In this document: positions 40,701 to 47,969 of the stretch, piece after piece | How positions within the stretch are numbered: the stretch's first letter is position 1 | Layout of the letters: every line of letters begins with the position of its first letter | Assembly: GCA_047610385.1 (NCBI GenBank) | Contig: JBLGAC010000029.1 | Coordinates: forward strand, 1 to 47,969 | Reading direction: 5' to 3' | Length of the DNA stretch: 47,969 nucleotides | Source of the DNA: JBOCEF01 sp047610385 | GTDB lineage: Bacteria > Pseudomonadota > Alphaproteobacteria > Rhodobacterales > Rhodobacteraceae | Made by a program: the position numbers and the translations under genes | Notes under the pieces: generated by a model | What the model was told of the DNA's origin: nothing | Database searches by the model: none | Seen by the model: the letters and a program-made list of their open reading frames with translations, nothing else

Positions 40701-40729
40701 TTGCATGGCTCTATACGCTGTGTTAGCAA
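40701..40729 (+). promoter_or_regulatory. Candidate sigma-70 promoter of the atp operon
   Basis: TTGCAT (40701-40706) and TAGCAA (40724-40729) are spaced by 17 bp, 87 nt before the atpH start. They resemble -35 and -10 elements. The rest of the 263-nt gap is GC-rich. A short hairpin with GCCCCT/AGGGGC arms near 40569-40601 may end pyrD. Confidence 0.4.
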
Positions 40730-40816
40730 CCGCGCATCTCAGGGGGAGGGGACGCCGCGCCCTTCCGCCATGAACGCCCGTATCCGGCCTGTAGCCGGAC
40801 AACCAAAGGGGATCCC

Positions 40817-41377
40817 GTGGCCGATTCAGCTTCGTTGTCTTCGGAACTGGCAGGTCGCTATGCGACGGCCCTTTATGAACTGTCCGAGGAAGCCAATCAG
40901 CTTCTCGTCGTGGAGGAGGATCTCAAGTCATTGAAATCCGCTCTCGATGAGAGCTCGGACCTGCGCGACCTCGCCACCAGCCCGATCTACACCCGAGAGC
41001 AGCAGTCCGCCGCCATGGGTGCCGTGTCCGATGCGATGGGTATGAACGGGCTGACGCGAAACGTGCTTGGCCTTATGGCCAGCAAACGGCGGCTGTTTGC
41101 GCTGCCCGCCGTCATCGCAGCCTTTCAGGCAAAGATGGCCGATTACCGTGGTGAGGTGACCGCTGAGGTCACCGCCGCCGCCCCGCTGACGGACGACCAG
41201 CTTGCCGCGCTTTCCAAGGCGCTGCACGCATCGGTTGGCAAGACCGTCATGCTCAATGTCACAGTCGATGAAACGATCATCGGCGGGCTCGTGGTCAAGG
41301 TTGGCTCGAAGATGATCGACAGTTCGATCAAAACGAAGCTGGCCAAACTGAACAACGCAATGAAAGAGGTTGGGTGA
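40817..41377 (+). CDS. atpH: ATP synthase F1 subunit delta
   Basis: This 186-residue protein starts at a GTG (read as Met), giving MADSASLSSELAGRYATALY. The family pattern ELSEEANQLLVVEEDLKSLK follows in the N-terminal helical domain. The C-terminal stalk-binding part reads VTVDETIIGGLVVKVGSKMI followed by DSSIKTKLAKL. The delta subunit links F1 to the peripheral stalk of the membrane F0 sector. AGGGG lies just upstream of the GTG. It is the first gene of the atpHAGDC operon and its stop overlaps the atpA start by one base. Confidence 0.95.
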   Translation: MADSASLSSELAGRYATALYELSEEANQLLVVEEDLKSLKSALDESSDLRDLATSPIYTREQQSAAMGAVSDAMGMNGLTRNVLGLMASKRRLFALPAVIAAFQAKMADYRGEVTAEVTAAAPLTDDQLAALSKALHASVGKTVMLNVTVDETIIGGLVVKVGSKMIDSSIKTKLAKLNNAMKEVG

Positions 41378-42915
41378 TGGCCATCCAGGCAGCTGAGATT
41401 TCTGCGATCCTCAAGGACCAGATCAAGAACTTCGGTCAGGAAGCTGAAGTCGCTGAGGTGGGCCGCGTCCTGTCCGTCGGCGACGGCATTGCCCGCGTTC
41501 ATGGGCTTGACAACGTGCAGGCCGGTGAGACCGTCGAATTCCCCGGCGGCATCAAAGGCATGGCGCTGAACCTCGAAGCCGACAATGTCGGCATCGTGAT
41601 CTTCGGCAACGATCGCAGCATCAAAGAAGGCGACGTGGTCAAGCGGACCGGCGCCATCGTTGAAGTGCCGGTCGGCATGGGCCTTCTGGGCCGCGTTGTT
41701 GACGGCCTGGGCAACCCGCTCGACGGCAAGGGCCCGATCATCAGCGACGTGCGCAAGCGCGCCGACAGCAAGGCACCGGGCATCATCCCGCGCACCTCGG
41801 TGCACGAACCGATGGCAACGGGCCTGAAGGCGATCGACAGCCTGATCCCGATCGGCCGTGGCCAGCGTGAGCTGATCATTGGTGACCGTCAGACCGGCAA
41901 GACCGCCGTGGCGCTTGACGCGATCCTGAACCAGAAATCGTACAACGACGCCGCCGGCGACGACAAGAGCAAGAAGCTCTATTGCGTCTACGTGGCGATC
42001 GGCCAAAAGCGCTCCACCGTGGCGCAGTTGGTGAAAAAACTCGAAGAAACTGGCGCGATCGAATATTCGATCGTCGTTGCTGCGACGGCTTCTGAGCCGG
42101 CGCCGCTTCAGTTCCTTGCACCTTACGCCGCGTCGGCGATGGGTGAATATTTCCGCGACAACGGCATGCACTCGCTGATCGTCTATGATGATCTGTCCAA
42201 GCAGGCCGTGGCTTACCGCCAGATGTCGCTGCTGCTGCGTCGCCCGCCGGGCCGCGAAGCTTACCCGGGCGATGTGTTCTACCTCCACTCCCGCCTGCTT
42301 GAGCGTTCGGCCAAGATGTCGAAAGACTTCGGTTCGGGTTCGATGACCGCTCTGCCGATCATTGAAACGCAGGCTGGCGACGTGTCCGCCTACATTCCGA
42401 CCAACGTGATCTCGATCACCGATGGTCAGATTTTCCTTGAGACGGAGCTGTTCTATCAGGGCATCCGTCCCGCGGTGAACGTCGGTCTGTCGGTGTCGCG
42501 TGTTGGCTCCGCCGCCCAGACCAAGGCGATGAAGTCGGTTGCTGGCTCGATCAAGCTTGAGCTCGCGCAGTACCGCGAAATGGCTGCGTTCGCGCAGTTC
42601 GGTTCTGACCTTGATGCCTCGACTCAGCGCCTGCTGAACCGTGGTGCGCGTCTTACTGAGCTGCTCAAGCAGGCCCAGTACGCCCCGCTGACGAGCGCCG
42701 AACAGGTGGTGGTGATCTACGCCGGCACCAACGGTTTCCTCGACAAAATCGCCGTGGGCGACGTGGTGCGGTTCGAGAAGGGTCTTCTGACCCATCTGCG
42801 TGCGCAGAACGCCGACCTCCTCGCGGAAATCAGCGATAACGACCAGAAGATTGCCGGCGCCATTGCCGACAAGATCAAGGCCGCCATCGAGGGTTTCTCG
42901 AAGGACTTCGCGTAA
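41377..42915 (+). CDS. atpA: ATP synthase F1 subunit alpha
   Basis: This 512-residue subunit has an N-terminal beta-barrel, Walker A GDRQTGKTAVALDAILNQKS near residue 169, Walker B-equivalent HSLIVYDDLSKQAVAYRQMS, and the catalytic arginine in LSVSRVGSAAQTKAMK. The C-terminal helical domain ends GFSKDFA. Alpha alternates with beta in the F1 hexamer and holds the non-catalytic nucleotides. The start used is the ATG at 41377, which overlaps the atpH stop (TGATG); a GTG one codon earlier is possible. Translation with atpH is coupled. Confidence 0.97.
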   Translation: MAIQAAEISAILKDQIKNFGQEAEVAEVGRVLSVGDGIARVHGLDNVQAGETVEFPGGIKGMALNLEADNVGIVIFGNDRSIKEGDVVKRTGAIVEVPVGMGLLGRVVDGLGNPLDGKGPIISDVRKRADSKAPGIIPRTSVHEPMATGLKAIDSLIPIGRGQRELIIGDRQTGKTAVALDAILNQKSYNDAAGDDKSKKLYCVYVAIGQKRSTVAQLVKKLEETGAIEYSIVVAATASEPAPLQFLAPYAASAMGEYFRDNGMHSLIVYDDLSKQAVAYRQMSLLLRRPPGREAYPGDVFYLHSRLLERSAKMSKDFGSGSMTALPIIETQAGDVSAYIPTNVISITDGQIFLETELFYQGIRPAVNVGLSVSRVGSAAQTKAMKSVAGSIKLELAQYREMAAFAQFGSDLDASTQRLLNRGARLTELLKQAQYAPLTSAEQVVVIYAGTNGFLDKIAVGDVVRFEKGLLTHLRAQNADLLAEISDNDQKIAGAIADKIKAAIEGFSKDFA

Positions 42916-42944
42916 CCCGCCGTTGAGCAGGAGGAGCTTGGCTG

Positions 42945-43820
42945 ATGCCTAGCCTCAAGGACCTTAAAATCCGGATCAACAGCGTGAAATCCACGCGGAA
43001 GATCACGAAGGCCATGCAGATGGTCGCGGCGGCCAAGCTCCGCCGCGCCCAGGAGGCTGCTGAGGCCGCGCGTCCCTACGCTGAGCGTATGGACGCCGTT
43101 CTTGGCAACTTGGCCCGCGCTGCTGCGGGTCAGGCCAACGCCCCGCGTCTGCTGGCCGGCACGGGTGAGGACAAAGTGCACCTGATGATCGTGGCGACCT
43201 CGGAACGAGGTCTCTGCGGTGGGTTCAACTCAACCATCGTCCGGCTTGCGCGCGCCCGTGCGCGCACGCTCCTGGCGCAGGGCAAGACGGTGAAGATCCT
43301 CACCATCGGTAAAAAGGGTCGGGAGCAGCTGAAACGCGAGTTCTCGTCCCACTTCATCGGCCATGTGGATCTGTCGGACGTGAAGCGTCTCGGTTATGTC
43401 AACGCGCAATCTATTGCGACTGACGTGCTGACCCGTTTTCACGGCGAAGAATTCGATGTGGCCACACTGTTCTTCAACCGGTTTCAGTCGGTGATGTCGC
43501 AGATCCCGACGGCCCAGCAGCTGATCCCGGCGGTCTTTGACGAAGCGGAAGCGGGCGCCGAGCAAGTGTTCTATGAATACGAGCCCGACGAAGAAGGCAT
43601 TCTTGCCGAGCTGCTGCCGCGCTCGATCGCCACGCAGCTCTTTACGGGTCTGCTGGAGAACGCGGCCTCGGAGCAAGGCGCGCGCATGTCCGCAATGGAC
43701 AACGCGACGCGCAACGCGGGTGAGATGATCGACAAACTGACGATCGTCTACAACCGCTCGCGTCAGGCCGCGATCACCAAAGAACTGATTGAAATTATCT
43801 CGGGCGCGGAAGCGCTCTAA
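42945..43820 (+). CDS. atpG: ATP synthase F1 subunit gamma
   Basis: This 291-residue rotor subunit shows the conserved N-terminal helix (PSLKDLKIRINSVKSTRKIT, then KAMQMVAAAKLRRAQ), the Rossmann-like middle (VATSERGLCGGFNSTIVRLA) and the C-terminal helix (MSAMDNATRNAGEMIDKLTI, VYNRSRQAAITKELIEIISG). Gamma rotates inside the alpha/beta ring and couples proton flow to ATP synthesis. A strong AGGAGGAG ribosome site lies about 9 nt before the ATG. It is 29 nt after atpA and 20 nt before atpD. Confidence 0.97.
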   Translation: MPSLKDLKIRINSVKSTRKITKAMQMVAAAKLRRAQEAAEAARPYAERMDAVLGNLARAAAGQANAPRLLAGTGEDKVHLMIVATSERGLCGGFNSTIVRLARARARTLLAQGKTVKILTIGKKGREQLKREFSSHFIGHVDLSDVKRLGYVNAQSIATDVLTRFHGEEFDVATLFFNRFQSVMSQIPTAQQLIPAVFDEAEAGAEQVFYEYEPDEEGILAELLPRSIATQLFTGLLENAASEQGARMSAMDNATRNAGEMIDKLTIVYNRSRQAAITKELIEIISGAEAL

Positions 43821-43840
43821 GAGGACGGAGACCAACCCGC

Positions 43841-45259
43841 ATGGCTACCGGCAAGATCACACAGGTCATCGGCGCCGTCGTCGACGTGCAGTTCGAAGGC
43901 GACCTCCCGGCGATTCTCAACGCGCTTGAAACTGAAAACAACGGCCTCAAACTGATCCTTGAGACCGCGCAGCATCTTGGTGAAAACACCGTGCGCGCGA
44001 TCGCCATGGACCAGACCGAAGGCCTGGTGCGCGGCCAGGCCGTGTCTGACACTGGCGGGCCGATTTCGGTTCCCGTCGGCGACGGCACGCTCGGGCGCAT
44101 CCTGAACGTCGTGGGCGAGCCCATCGACGAAAAGGGCCCGGTCGTACACACCGAACGCCGCCCGATCCACTCCGACGCGCCGACTTTTGCGGAGCAGTCC
44201 ACGGAATCGGAAATCCTCGTCACCGGCATCAAGGTGATCGATCTGCTCGCCCCCTACTCCAAGGGTGGCAAGATCGGCCTGTTCGGCGGCGCTGGCGTTG
44301 GCAAGACGGTTCTGATTCAGGAACTGATCAACAACATCGCCAAAGTGCACTCGGGTTACTCCGTGTTTGCTGGCGTGGGTGAGCGCACGCGTGAAGGCAA
44401 TGACCTTTACCATGAGTTCATCGAGTCCGGCGTCATCAACATTGATGACCTGAGCAAGTCGAAAGTGGCCCTCGTCTACGGCCAGATGAATGAACCTCCG
44501 GGTGCCCGCGCCCGTGTTGCTCTGACCGGCCTGACCATTGCTGAGCAGTTCCGCGACCAGTCTGGCACCGACGTGCTGTTCTTCGTGGATAACATCTTCC
44601 GCTTCACGCAGGCGGGTTCTGAGGTTTCGGCGCTTCTTGGCCGCATCCCCTCGGCCGTGGGCTACCAGCCGACGCTTGCCACCGACATGGGCCAGTTGCA
44701 GGAGCGGATCACCTCAACCCGCAACGGCTCGATCACGTCGGTGCAGGCAATCTATGTGCCCGCGGATGATTTGACCGATCCGGCACCTGCCGCGTCCTTC
44801 GCCCATCTCGACGCCACGACGGTTCTGTCGCGCGCAATCTCTGAGCTCGGGATCTACCCGGCCGTGGATCCGCTCGATTCAACCTCGCGTATCCTTGATC
44901 CGGCGGTTGTCGGGCAGGAACATTACGACACGGCGCGCGAAGTGCAGTCGATCCTTCAGCGCTACAAGGCGCTGCAGGACATCATCGCGATTCTCGGCAT
45001 GGATGAGCTGTCCGAAGACGACAAACTCACCGTCACGCGGGCCCGTAAACTGCAGCGTTTCTTGTCGCAGCCCTTCGACGTGGCTGAGATTTTCACCGGC
45101 TCGCCGGGTGTGCAGGTGCCGATGGAAGTCACCGTCGACAGCTTCAAGCGTGTCGTCGCCGGTGAATTCGATCACCTGCCGGAGGCCGCGTTCTACATGG
45201 TCGGCGGCATTGACGAAGTGCTGAAGAAGGCCGAGAAGCTCGCCGCGGCTGCGGCCTGA
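43841..45259 (+). CDS. atpD: ATP synthase F1 subunit beta
   Basis: This 472-residue catalytic subunit has Walker A GGAGVGKTVLIQELINNIAK, the catalytic Glu in GVGERTREGNDLYHE, Walker B VLFFVDNIFRFTQAGSEVSA and the DELSEED-type loop, here IIAILGMDELSEDDKL. It ends EKLAAAAA. It catalyses ATP formation in F1. GGACGGAG lies before the ATG. The DELSEDD variant is normal for alphaproteobacteria. Confidence 0.98.
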   Translation: MATGKITQVIGAVVDVQFEGDLPAILNALETENNGLKLILETAQHLGENTVRAIAMDQTEGLVRGQAVSDTGGPISVPVGDGTLGRILNVVGEPIDEKGPVVHTERRPIHSDAPTFAEQSTESEILVTGIKVIDLLAPYSKGGKIGLFGGAGVGKTVLIQELINNIAKVHSGYSVFAGVGERTREGNDLYHEFIESGVINIDDLSKSKVALVYGQMNEPPGARARVALTGLTIAEQFRDQSGTDVLFFVDNIFRFTQAGSEVSALLGRIPSAVGYQPTLATDMGQLQERITSTRNGSITSVQAIYVPADDLTDPAPAASFAHLDATTVLSRAISELGIYPAVDPLDSTSRILDPAVVGQEHYDTAREVQSILQRYKALQDIIAILGMDELSEDDKLTVTRARKLQRFLSQPFDVAEIFTGSPGVQVPMEVTVDSFKRVVAGEFDHLPEAAFYMVGGIDEVLKKAEKLAAAAA

Positions 45260-45282
45260 GTTTGATCTGAGGGAGCCTGCAC

Positions 45283-45681
45283 ATGGCTGATACGATGCAG
45301 TTCGAACTCGTCTCGCCGGAACGGAAACTTGTTTCCGTCGTGGCCGAGCGGGTGCAGATCCCCGGCATGGACGGCGATCTGACGGCGTTGCCGAACCACT
45401 CGCCGCTGATGACCACGCTGCGTCCGGGCATCGTCTCGGTCCACGCAGGCGGTTCCGTCACCGACTATGTGGTGACCGGCGGCTTTGCGGAACTGTCTCC
45501 GGCCGGGACTTCGATCCTGGCCGAAGAGGCAGTGCTGAAAGGCGACGTGAACCGTGAATGGTTCGACGCCAAGGTCGCGCAGGTCGAAGCGTCCCTTGCG
45601 ATCGCCGATGGCGACGCGCTGGTGCTGGCTGGCTTGCGGCTGAACGATCTGAAACAGTTGGGCCAGCAACTCGGTCTCTGA
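45283..45681 (+). CDS. atpC: ATP synthase F1 subunit epsilon
   Basis: This 132-residue protein holds the epsilon beta-sandwich: MQFELVSPERKLVSVVAERV, then IPGMDGDLTALPNHSPLMTT, LRPGIVSVHAGGSVTDYVVT and GGFAELSPAGTSILAEEAV. A short C-terminal helical part follows (KVAQVEASLAIADGDALVLA). The C-terminal domain that inhibits ATP hydrolysis in other bacteria is present, though short. GGGAG precedes the ATG. It closes the operon and is followed by a strong terminator. Confidence 0.95.
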   Translation: MADTMQFELVSPERKLVSVVAERVQIPGMDGDLTALPNHSPLMTTLRPGIVSVHAGGSVTDYVVTGGFAELSPAGTSILAEEAVLKGDVNREWFDAKVAQVEASLAIADGDALVLAGLRLNDLKQLGQQLGL

Positions 45682-45705
45682 CCCTGCGACCTGACAGCGA
45701 TTATG

Positions 45706-45736
45706 GCCCCGTGGGAACGTTCCCGCGGGGCTTTTT
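45706..45736 (+). terminator. Intrinsic terminator of the atp operon
   Basis: A 13-bp inverted repeat with one G-T pair (GCCCCGTGGGAAC paired with GTTCCCGCGGGGC) is followed directly by TTTTT. It lies 25 nt after the atpC stop. The stem has almost no loop as written, so the AACGTT centre probably opens. Confidence 0.92.
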
Positions 45737-46591
45737 CGTGTTTAGGCCTGCGGCGGTGGCACTGTGATCGGGGTGCGCGTTGCATTGCACCGGGCTTGTT
45801 TCGCTGGTGGCCCTGTGGATGATGCGGCGACCGGTATTATACTACTGACGTGGCCACGCCTTGGTGATTGCCTGATGGCCGCGGCCGCTGCGAGAATCGA
45901 GGCGTCCGACCCAGACAGCTTCTTGCCCACGGCACGTTGCCTTGCTCGCCCAGATTATTTTGCGGTCTACGGGCGCAGTCCAAAAAAATTGTTGTCAGCG
46001 CGAAGATTGTAATATCATTGCCAAAACGATGTTTGGACTTGGCAGACTCCCAAAATCTGGGGATATGAAACACAACCCACAGCCAATGGGGATCTCTTTT
46101 ATGGGTCCTGACCTCAGAGCGACGGGCGCGCCCTGCGTGAATTCTGTTTGCGATATGATGGCCGTTCCAATGTGTTGCTTGAAGCCGGGGAATTCGCCAA
46201 ATTGGGTCGCATCACGAAAAGAGTACGGAGCGGCCGAGCAACCAAGCCCATGAGCGGTGCCAATATGTTCATTACCGGTAGATCGCCAATGCGCTGGACC
46301 TGTGTGGTTGATCTGGGTGTGGAGATCGGCTCGCTCCAGTTATACAGGCTCATGGATGGTCGATGTGAAGGACTCAAGGGAAACGCCCGCGAGTGCGCGA
46401 AATCTTTTATACCCAGCCCAGTCCATACTCGTTTCGCATACAGTCACGCCTTAAATCACTCCACGATAATGATATCGAAATGATTGCGTGTAGTATGATA
46501 TCCACACCTATTTTTGTAAAAATTCTCAAATTTCGAGATGAAAGTATTTTTTTGAGTGACAATTTTTTAATCGAAAGCAAAATTCTTGTTT
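45737..46591. other. Unassigned stretch after the atp operon
   Basis: No convincing gene is visible. Several short frames exist (for example 45764-46012 and 46148-46483 on the plus strand), but none has a ribosome site, a family resemblance or codon use like the neighbours. The 46112-46330 stretch has near-normal GC and may be decayed coding sequence I do not recognise. From about 46420 the base composition turns AT-rich. The C-terminal part of the decayed transposase may extend into this region as far as about 46350. Confidence 0.4.
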
Positions 46592-47617
46592 GTTGGATTT
46601 TTTGATGACGCGGTTCAGACTCTTTATTGTGCAGTTGATTTTTCAATCGCAGGGTCTAAAGCGGAGAATGGAATTACCTCTTGCCAAGCCGACCACAAGG
46701 CTGAGGCGATGGACGCGTGGTTCTTGGGCTATTTCTCTTCGAACGCATCAGGTTCGGGGGCTACCTGATCGCCAGTAGCAGCTCCGTAAATCTGGTGCGG
46801 ATCGGCGTCCACATACGAGAATTCTCTCAAGATGTAAAAGTTAGTCAATGATCAGGTGAGAGAATGAAGAAATTCTATGCAGACATAAATGGAAAGATCG
46901 CCAAAATGGAATTTAGAAGGAAAATATTATCTTGTAATTCTAAAGTGCACTGCTGTTACGCTATTAAAAAAAACTAATAAAAATATTTATATTTTATGGG
47001 AATGTAGTTTTCAGATTTGTAATTATTGAGGGGAGGATCGGTGTTCATATTTTCGATTTATGATATTTTTTTCTTGGGGAAATTATTTTATTTGCTGGAA
47101 ATCTAAATACCTAGATTTTTTTCGCGCGCTGTTGTGTGAGACATTCAGATTCACGTAGCCAATCTTTATCGACCGCCCAATTGATCATTAGCTGGCAACT
47201 GATTTTTTTTGAAACACAAAAAAATTTCTGTGCTTTTTATTCAAAAATTTTTGAGAATGATGAATGAATAAATATCATCTATTGCGCAGGCTTGCGATTC
47301 TCGGATCTTGATCAGCACTAGATTGATGACCCCGCTGATCTGTTACCCGGCAGGGTTTTGTAAAGCAATACCTGAGAGGGAGTTCGGCCGCGATTTTCAG
47401 ACCAAAGGCCTCCTCGGGATAGGCGCCGTTGTGCTGTTTGGACTCACCAACAGGCGCATCGGCACCTTTATCGTGGCCCGCCCTCTTGGGAGATTGCTCC
47501 GCAATGCCGTACCGGCTAACGGATGGGTCGTCGGTTCAGCCCCAGCATTCGCTCCATCAGCTCCTTCATCAGCCCTGCGCTGCCAGGTAAATCCTCACAC
47601 CGTTGGTAGCCTTTCAG
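46592..47617 (-). pseudogene. Decayed IS256-family transposase
   Basis: Minus-strand translation in shifting frames gives collinear IS256 (mutator-type) transposase fragments in the right order. At 47543-47617 is LKGYQRCEDLPGSAGLMKE, then LMERML, the N-terminal signature. At 47425-47478 is GHDKGADAPVGESKQHNG, resembling the HLGHDKG...NG segment. At 46627-46815 is DADPHQIYGAATGDQVAPEP, then DAFEEK, a stop (TAG at 46729-46731) where the family has Trp, PKNHASIASALWSAWQEVIP and FSALDPAIEK. At 46592-46624 is KSLNRVIKKSN, matching the family's ESLNRVIRK. The distance between ends is about what an intact gene needs. The middle is very AT-rich and largely unrecognisable, with frameshifts and stops, so the gene is dead. 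No terminal repeats were found by eye. Confidence 0.7.
46826..47330. other. Very AT-rich interval inside the transposase remnant
   Basis: This stretch is far more AT-rich than the rest of the window, with runs of A or T and many stops in all frames. A 37-codon frame at 46864-46977 exists but has no family resemblance. A weak VKIRD-like segment (LIKIRESQ) on the minus strand near 47300-47330 could be another transposase trace. No tRNA, origin or repeat array is seen. Confidence 0.4.
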
Positions 47618-47969
47618 AAATTTGTTCAAAAATTTTTTGTAAAATATTCAGCGTGCTGACTCCTTTTTTGAAGCACTCACTATATCACATCTATACTGGA
47701 GGTCAGGCATTACTGGGAACACAGTGAGTTTTTTATAAAATTATTTTTCATTTATTTATATTTATTATGTTTTTATTTTTATAAAAAGTGTTAACTCTTA
47801 TTAAAACAGAATATTTTCAATCAATTGATTGACTGAATTCAAATTAGGGCTGCGTTGGAAGTCAAATTTGGTCAACCGTGGTGACGTTGGCTGCGCATTC
47901 GGGACGTGTGGGTTTTGCTCTCGCAGCGATGCAACTGGGTGTTTAGTCCCGGCATTTGATGGATCGGAT
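47618..47969. other. AT-rich to GC-normal tail at the window edge
   Basis: About 47620-47850 is strongly AT-rich with no gene; it may hold the lost 5' end of the transposase. From about 47850 the composition returns to normal, and a gene may begin beyond the window. No complete frame or terminal repeat can be named here. Confidence 0.35.

Noticed and set aside
41143..42795. A 550-codon open frame antisense to atpA
   Set aside because: The plus-strand frame is unmistakable AtpA; the antisense frame has His/Arg-rich composition with no motif.
45764..46483. Several short plus-strand frames after the atp terminator
   Set aside because: None has a ribosome site, a conserved motif or an expected length, and they overlap in several frames.
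46864..46977. A 37-codon AT-rich frame (MKKFYADINGKIAKM...)
   Set aside because: A GGTGAGAG sequence precedes it, but it lies within the decayed transposase region, and such short frames are expected by chance in AT-rich DNA.
1..47969. CRISPR arrays, tRNA or rRNA genes
   Set aside because: No regularly spaced repeats, cloverleaf with the TTC-loop pattern, or rRNA signature was seen on either strand by eye.

Overview
The window is a high-GC alphaproteobacterial chromosome segment, most likely from Rhodobacterales (Rhodobacteraceae) or a close relative. The signs are the divergent ccr/ecm pair of the ethylmalonyl-CoA pathway, a VPLPA-CTERM exosortase substrate, a Rhodobacter-type porin, a LuxR/LuxI acyl-homoserine-lactone pair, and an atpHAGDC operon without atpB/E/F alongside. 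This placement is read from gene content and is not a database result. LAYOUT. 1-3367: partial fabI (-), pdxH, an SDR oxidoreductase and a convergent LysR regulator. 3583-8991: a first polyamine-type ABC importer (ATPase, binding protein, two permeases), divergent from the LysR gene and ending in a secreted phosphodiester-glycosidase-like protein. 9087-14437: an acyl-CoA catabolic divergon. On the minus strand are SDR, MaoC hydratase, APH-type kinase and a second SDR; on the plus strand are a TetR regulator and an acyl-CoA dehydrogenase. A palindrome lies in the divergent promoter. 14877-19407: VPLPA-CTERM protein, HAD hydrolase, MDR oxidoreductase, nitronate-monooxygenase-like protein, and a PLP-fold protein with methionine where the Schiff-base lysine is expected. 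19489-23454: porin (-), Tat-exported metallo-beta-lactamase-fold hydrolase (-), and a GT39/ArnT-like membrane glycosyltransferase. 23670-27718: a second, canonical potFGHI-type putrescine importer. 27881-31483: RecD-like ATPase, luxI, luxR and a conserved small protein, all on the minus strand. 31825-35369: ccr (-) and ecm (+), with a shared regulatory region carrying repeated short motifs. 35447-38884: membrane-anchored coiled-coil protein, MFS transporter and a class-III aminotransferase. 39169-40553: a DUF952 protein overlapping pyrD. 40817-45681: the F1 ATP synthase operon atpHAGDC with a strong terminator. 45737-47969: a gene-poor, partly very AT-rich tail holding a heavily decayed IS256-family transposase on the minus strand. 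HOW THE GENES WORK TOGETHER. Crotonyl-CoA carboxylase/reductase and ethylmalonyl-CoA mutase catalyse successive stages of acetyl-CoA assimilation. The two ABC systems, and possibly the class-III aminotransferase, point to polyamine or amine use. The kinase + acyl-CoA dehydrogenase + SDR set resembles the 4-hydroxyacyl-CoA (levulinate-type, ACAD10/11-like) pathway and is the best candidate here for an under-described catabolic system. Other points worth attention are the lysine-less PLP-fold protein, the candidate lux box between luxR and luxI, the repeated motif between ccr and ecm, and the decayed transposon in the AT-rich tail.
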